In this document: positions 6,101-8,782 of the stretch, one piece after another
How the letters are laid out: the number at the start of each line of letters is the position of its first letter
Position numbering within the stretch: the first letter of the stretch is position 1
Origin: Thermofilum sp. ex4484_15
Lineage (GTDB): Archaea > Thermoproteota > Thermoprotei > Thermofilales > EX4484-15
Reading direction: 5' to 3'
Assembly (NCBI GenBank): GCA_002254595.1
Contig: NJEH01000027.1
Coordinates: 1-8,782 of the forward strand
Length of the DNA stretch: 8,782 nt
Made by a program: the position numbers and the translations under genes
Notes under the pieces: model-generated
What the model saw: only the letters and a program-made list of their open reading frames with translations
Told to the model about the DNA's origin: nothing
The model's database searches: none

Positions 6101-6877
6101 CTACTGATAGAGTTCCTTAATGAGTACTCCCTTCTGCTTAAGTTTCTCTAATAAGTCTTTAACCATATACTCTACATCCGAGGTAACCTTAGAGGAACGC
6201 CATTGTATTAGTAGTTCTATACCCCTAGCAGTAACCCTCGTCTTAACATATAATTCAGGGACTTGCTTCCTTAATTCCAGTAAGAGAGGTGCTATATCTG
6301 CTTCGCGTATCCCAGCAATTAAATACCTACTTTTCCTAACCTTTAGCCCTATTTTAGCACTTAGTTTCCTAAGTATAGGTAAGACGCTCCCCTTAAATAT
6401 AGCGTAAGCCTCCTTAGGTACTCCCGGTAACGCGAAAAGGAACCTCCCGTCTGTTTCTATCATAATTGCAGGTGCCATACCTAAGGGATTAGGTAAGGGC
6501 CTAGAACCTTTAGGCATATAAGCCATTTTTCTTCTCCACTGATTTAACTCCACCCCTCTTTTCCCACACTCCCTAGCTACCATCGATAAAGCTTCCTCAT
6601 TTAATTCTAACCGCCTATTTAAAGCTAAGGAAAGGGCTCTAGCCGTTAAGTCGTCAGGCGTGGGACCTAAGCCGCCGGTTAGAATTATTACGGAGGCCCC
6701 CCTAACTAAAGCCTCCTTTATCGAAGAGGCTATCTCTAGTAAATCGTCCCCAACTATAGTTATCCTACGCACCTCAAAACCTAAATCGGTAAGGATCCTA
6801 GCTAGCCACGTAGAATTTGTATTAGTTACTTCCCCCATTAACAATTCGTTACCAGTAGAGATTATCTCTACTATCAC
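6101..6877 (-). CDS. CinA-like MoCF-domain protein (COG1058; ADP-ribose pyrophosphatase-type)
   Basis: A 258-aa stand-alone MoaB/Mog-fold protein of the CinA N-terminal family. Signatures are ISTGNELLMGEVTNTNS (6-22), TGGLGPTPDD (67-76), PLGMAPA (131-137) and ALPGVPKE (149-156), followed by an alpha/beta tail to 258. The C-terminal NMN-deamidase domain of bacterial CinA (PncC) is absent, as is usual in archaea. The COG1058 domain of bacterial CinA hydrolyses ADP-ribose to AMP and ribose 5-phosphate, so a role in NAD-breakdown or nucleotide clean-up is likely but not proven here; annotation as molybdopterin-binding is fold-based only. It starts with GTG, overlapping the HAD stop as TAGTG, with a GGAGGAG Shine-Dalgarno eight bases upstream inside the HAD gene. 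It is therefore translationally coupled to that gene. Confidence 0.88.
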   Translation of the reverse strand: MIVEIISTGNELLMGEVTNTNSTWLARILTDLGFEVRRITIVGDDLLEIASSIKEALVRGASVIILTGGLGPTPDDLTARALSLALNRRLELNEEALSMVARECGKRGVELNQWRRKMAYMPKGSRPLPNPLGMAPAIMIETDGRFLFALPGVPKEAYAIFKGSVLPILRKLSAKIGLKVRKSRYLIAGIREADIAPLLLELRKQVPELYVKTRVTARGIELLIQWRSSKVTSDVEYMVKDLLEKLKQKGVLIKELYQ

Positions 6878-7617
6878 TAGCTAGGCTCCTCCACTATCTG
6901 CCTAATTAGCCTAGGTACTTCCATTACATTGTTTACTATACCCAACGGCTTAGTTTCACCTCTTTTACCTAGGAATTGCCTCCACGGCCTAGAGGCCTCT
7001 GAGCTGTAGTTCCTCCTAATAAGTATGGTTTTCATACCTGCCCTATTAGCAGCATCTATATCGAGCACGGGATCATCTCCTATCATTACTATTTCAAAGG
7101 GCCTAAAACCTAACTTCTCTATAGCGTATTCATATATTAAGGGAGAGGGTTTTTCGTAACCTACTTCATCTGAGGAAATTATCGAGGAGAAATAACTAAA
7201 TAGGCCTAACTTAGTTAAGTAAAGCTTAATCCTTTCCCTCCTACCGTTAGCTACTACTGCTAGTACGTACCTCTTACTTAGCTCCTCTATGGCCTTAGTT
7301 AAGGCAGGATTGGGCTGAAGAGCGCTTAAAGCGGCCTCCCTATAAGCTTTAATAGCTACTTCCTTAATTCTTTCATTGACTATACCAACTTCCCTAAAGA
7401 AGGCATCGAAATGTGGTAACTCACATAAATATATGTCCTGGTGCGGTATACGAGATTTAAGTAATATGTAAACGAATGTCTCGTAAGCCGTACGGCTATT
7501 TAATTTAACGCCCGCTTCCTCAAGTTGTAATAGTAAGGCGTTAAGGCCTATCCACACTCCCTCTATTACGTTAATTAAAGTACCATCTAAGTCAAAACAT
7601 AATGCCTTTATGTTCAA
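6877..7617 (-). CDS. HAD-superfamily hydrolase, subfamily IA (phosphatase-like)
   Basis: A 246-aa HAD phosphohydrolase. Motif I is DLDGT, with nucleophile Asp9 and general acid Asp11. A helical C1 cap spans about 15-105. Motif III Lys156 lies in EKPSPLIYEYA, and motif IV is GDDPVLDI with Asp181, Asp182 and Asp186. Motif II reads VVANGRRE: Ala123 sits where the family normally has Ser or Thr, just before Asn124, which may weaken phosphate contact. The small substrate (a phosphoglycolate-like sugar phosphate or a nucleotide) cannot be told. It starts with TTG at 7617, supported by a strong GGAGGT five bases upstream; no upstream ATG is in play. It overlaps the CinA-like gene by one base. The 79-bp gap behind tmcA has its own TATA-like sequence. 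Confidence 0.88.
   Translation of the reverse strand: MNIKALCFDLDGTLINVIEGVWIGLNALLLQLEEAGVKLNSRTAYETFVYILLKSRIPHQDIYLCELPHFDAFFREVGIVNERIKEVAIKAYREAALSALQPNPALTKAIEELSKRYVLAVVANGRRERIKLYLTKLGLFSYFSSIISSDEVGYEKPSPLIYEYAIEKLGFRPFEIVMIGDDPVLDIDAANRAGMKTILIRRNYSSEASRPWRQFLGKRGETKPLGIVNNVMEVPRLIRQIVEEPS
6886..6892 (-). promoter_or_regulatory. Shine-Dalgarno for the CinA-like gene inside the HAD gene
   Basis: GGAGGAG lies eight bases before the GTG at 6877, encoded within the last HAD codons. It supports the GTG start and coupled translation. Confidence 0.7.
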
Positions 7618-7622
7618 CTTTT

Positions 7623-7628
7623 ACCTCC
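7623..7628 (-). promoter_or_regulatory. Shine-Dalgarno for the HAD gene, fixing a TTG start
   Basis: GGAGGT, followed by AAAAG and then TTG at 7617, is a near-ideal archaeal ribosome-binding site. It makes the TTG the start even though TTG is a weak codon. Confidence 0.75.
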
Positions 7629-7645
7629 CCTCTCTTATGGGAGAG
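7625..7645 (-). repeat. Two mutually exclusive short hairpins in the HAD leader
   Basis: On the minus strand, CTCTC (7645-7641) can pair with GAGAG (7634-7630) around a six-base loop. Alternatively CTCCC (7643-7639) can pair with GGGAG (7629-7625), which would cover the Shine-Dalgarno. The stems are only five base pairs long, so a regulatory role is speculative. Confidence 0.3.
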
Positions 7646-7679
7646 CCATCGACTATCGTACTCAACTTAATAGGAGAGC

Positions 7680-7688
7680 TATATATGC
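7680..7688 (-). promoter_or_regulatory. TATA-like element between tmcA and the HAD gene
   Basis: On the minus strand the sequence reads GGCATATATAGC just after the tmcA stop. A start site near 7658 would give a leader of about 40 bases for the HAD-CinA pair, making it separable from tmcA expression. Confidence 0.4.
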
Positions 7689-7696
7689 CATTCGCT

Positions 7697-8782
7697 TTAA
7701 TTAAGAAATCTAGGCTCTACGAAATAATCCCTCGCTACCTCCTCGGAAGCCCCTAAATAATATTCACATAACTTCCTGATAGCCCCCCTTAATGAATCCA
7801 TAGCGACTGGAGGCTTTACCTTTAATTGATTGCAAGTAACTCTCCAACTTTTAGCCTGTAATACCTTTACTATTAATAATAGTTCCTCAAATTTAGTTAA
7901 CTTAGGTTTCTGAAGATCGTCATCTAGGAAATAATATCTGGTTAGTTCCCTAACCGCATCGAAGCAATTCTCTAAGGTCATTAAATCCCAGGCATAACTT
8001 AATAATCTACCCCTCTGAACCTCTGTTAGAAAGAGTTTACTTAGACCCTTCCCAATTTTAGACTTCAATAATAAAGCGGCTACTTTAGGCTCCAAATCAT
8101 GATAAGGTTCATGCAATGAGTTAACCAATTTAACTCTGAATTCCCTATTAGCTAACTTTACATAAGCTTCAGCCCTCTCGGTTAAGGGTTTTATAACGAT
8201 TACAGTGTATTCGCCGCTTACAGGATTTCTATCGGGGCTTATGTGAACTGGATAGAAACCGTTTTTTAACCAATACCTAAGTAATTGGAGGTTAACTCCG
8301 AAACCTGCCCCTACCCATTCATAACCCGAATTTAATGCCTCTTTGCAGATGTACTCCAGCGCTCTTGATCCTAAGCCCATGCCCTGAACTGATGGATGAG
8401 TGGCTATCCTGACTATCCTCCATCCCCTTAGTTCAGCGAATCCCAATAGCCTATAATGCTTTAAAATCCTGTCAGGTATTATGTTACCGGCTACCCAAGC
8501 CCCTTGAACTAGTTCCCTCCCTACGGGTTTAGGTATGCCCCCCTCCTCGGCCAGTTCTATCGCTGTTAGGATCTTACCATTATTTAACTTTAAGGCTCTA
8601 ATGGTATGATGGGGCGCGTCCATCATCATACCTAAATCGTCGGGGTTATTCCTATAATGCGCCATGATGTATATGCCGATGAACTGCCTGAGTTCCTCCT
8701 CGTTAAGTAAGAAGAATTCCTCTAGCTTAGGCTTATAATAATACACCTTACCCTCCTTTATGGCTTCTATATCACTATCCTC
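7697..8782 (-). CDS. tmcA: tRNA/rRNA cytidine N4-acetyltransferase TmcA, C-terminal 361 residues (5' end outside window)
   Basis: The frame stays open to the right edge, so this is the C-terminal part of a longer protein; archaeal TmcA is usually about 750-800 aa with DUF1726 and a RecD-like helicase module before this point. TmcA/Kre33/NAT10 enzymes use ATP and acetyl-CoA to form ac4C, on elongator tRNA-Met in bacteria and on many rRNA and tRNA sites in some hyperthermophilic archaea. Numbering the visible fragment, AHYRNNPDDL (41-50) and APHHTIR introduce the GNAT domain. The acetyl-CoA loop is HPSVQGMGLGS (129-139), followed by the GNAT LLRYWLKNGF helix-strand, and the helical tRNA-binding tail runs to the stop at 7697. 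An internal GTG at 8746 is not a start, since the homologous sequence continues upstream. Expression relative to HAD-CinA is uncertain because of a TATA-like box in the 79-bp gap. Confidence 0.93.
   Translation of the reverse strand, partial: EDSDIEAIKEGKVYYYKPKLEEFFLLNEEELRQFIGIYIMAHYRNNPDDLGMMMDAPHHTIRALKLNNGKILTAIELAEEGGIPKPVGRELVQGAWVAGNIIPDRILKHYRLLGFAELRGWRIVRIATHPSVQGMGLGSRALEYICKEALNSGYEWVGAGFGVNLQLLRYWLKNGFYPVHISPDRNPVSGEYTVIVIKPLTERAEAYVKLANREFRVKLVNSLHEPYHDLEPKVAALLLKSKIGKGLSKLFLTEVQRGRLLSYAWDLMTLENCFDAVRELTRYYFLDDDLQKPKLTKFEELLLIVKVLQAKSWRVTCNQLKVKPPVAMDSLRGAIRKLCEYYLGASEEVARDYFVEPRFLN

Noticed and set aside
6057..6107. Possible C/D box sRNA in the spacer between the JAMM and CinA-like genes (two GATGA motifs and one CTGA)
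   Set aside because: Both C-type boxes have two mismatches, there is no D' box, and the final CTGA lies in the CinA-like gene end.
6120..6884. Two plus-strand open frames (6120-6407 and 6660-6884) inside the CinA-like gene
   Set aside because: Both are antisense to conserved CinA motifs and show no protein-like features of their own.
8744..8746. GTG as the start of a 349-residue acetyltransferase
   Set aside because: The frame continues open to the window edge, and the protein begins mid-domain relative to TmcA, so this is an internal valine codon.

Overview
The window looks like part of a thermophilic archaeal chromosome, most likely from the crenarchaeal (Thermoproteota/TACK) side. The evidence is the gene set: an archaeal GTPBP1-like GTPase, an archaeal TmcA/Kre33-type RNA acetyltransferase, a stand-alone CinA MoCF-domain protein, a JAMM/MPN metalloprotease and an EndoIII-like glycosylase with extra cysteines. 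The style of initiation agrees. Genes behind a TATA-like box tend to start with almost no leader, while eno and the two distal genes carry strong Shine-Dalgarno motifs and often GTG or TTG starts. The DNA is moderately AT-rich by eye and uniform in style. No insertion sequence, CRISPR array, tRNA, rRNA or foreign island is visible, so this is core rather than accessory territory. The species cannot be named from the sequence alone.

Layout. Positions 2-175 (+) hold the end of an unrecognised gene that runs in from the left. Two minus-strand genes follow, read right to left: a flavodoxin-like iron-sulfur flavoprotein (1774-1082), then a HhH-GPD DNA glycosylase (1057-167). A 185-bp divergent intergenic region separates them from a plus-strand GTPBP1-type GTPase (1960-3558). 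Enolase (4843-3548, -) meets the GTPase tail to tail with an 11-bp overlap, and upstream of enolase on the same strand lies a double winged-helix protein (5484-4915, -). A 71-bp divergent promoter region separates that gene from a plus-strand JAMM protease (about 5556-6047). The right end is a minus-strand series: the C-terminal half of tmcA (8782-7697), a HAD phosphatase (7617-6877) and a CinA-like protein (6877-6101). The last two overlap by one base.

Functional themes. Several products belong to information processing or maintenance: tRNA/rRNA acetylation (TmcA), a translational GTPase of the GTPBP1 type, base-excision repair, and removal or recycling of ubiquitin-like modifiers (JAMM). 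Enolase supplies glycolysis/gluconeogenesis. The HAD-CinA pair is translationally coupled and could act in metabolite clean-up around ADP-ribose and sugar phosphates, but that is inference.

The observation most worth following up is the glycosylase, which carries two identically spaced four-cysteine motifs where the EndoIII family normally has one cluster loop. No clearly new multi-gene system is present. The other findings are smaller: overlapping convergent gene ends, back-to-back TATA boxes, a seven-codon upstream frame and a possible Shine-Dalgarno-hiding hairpin.
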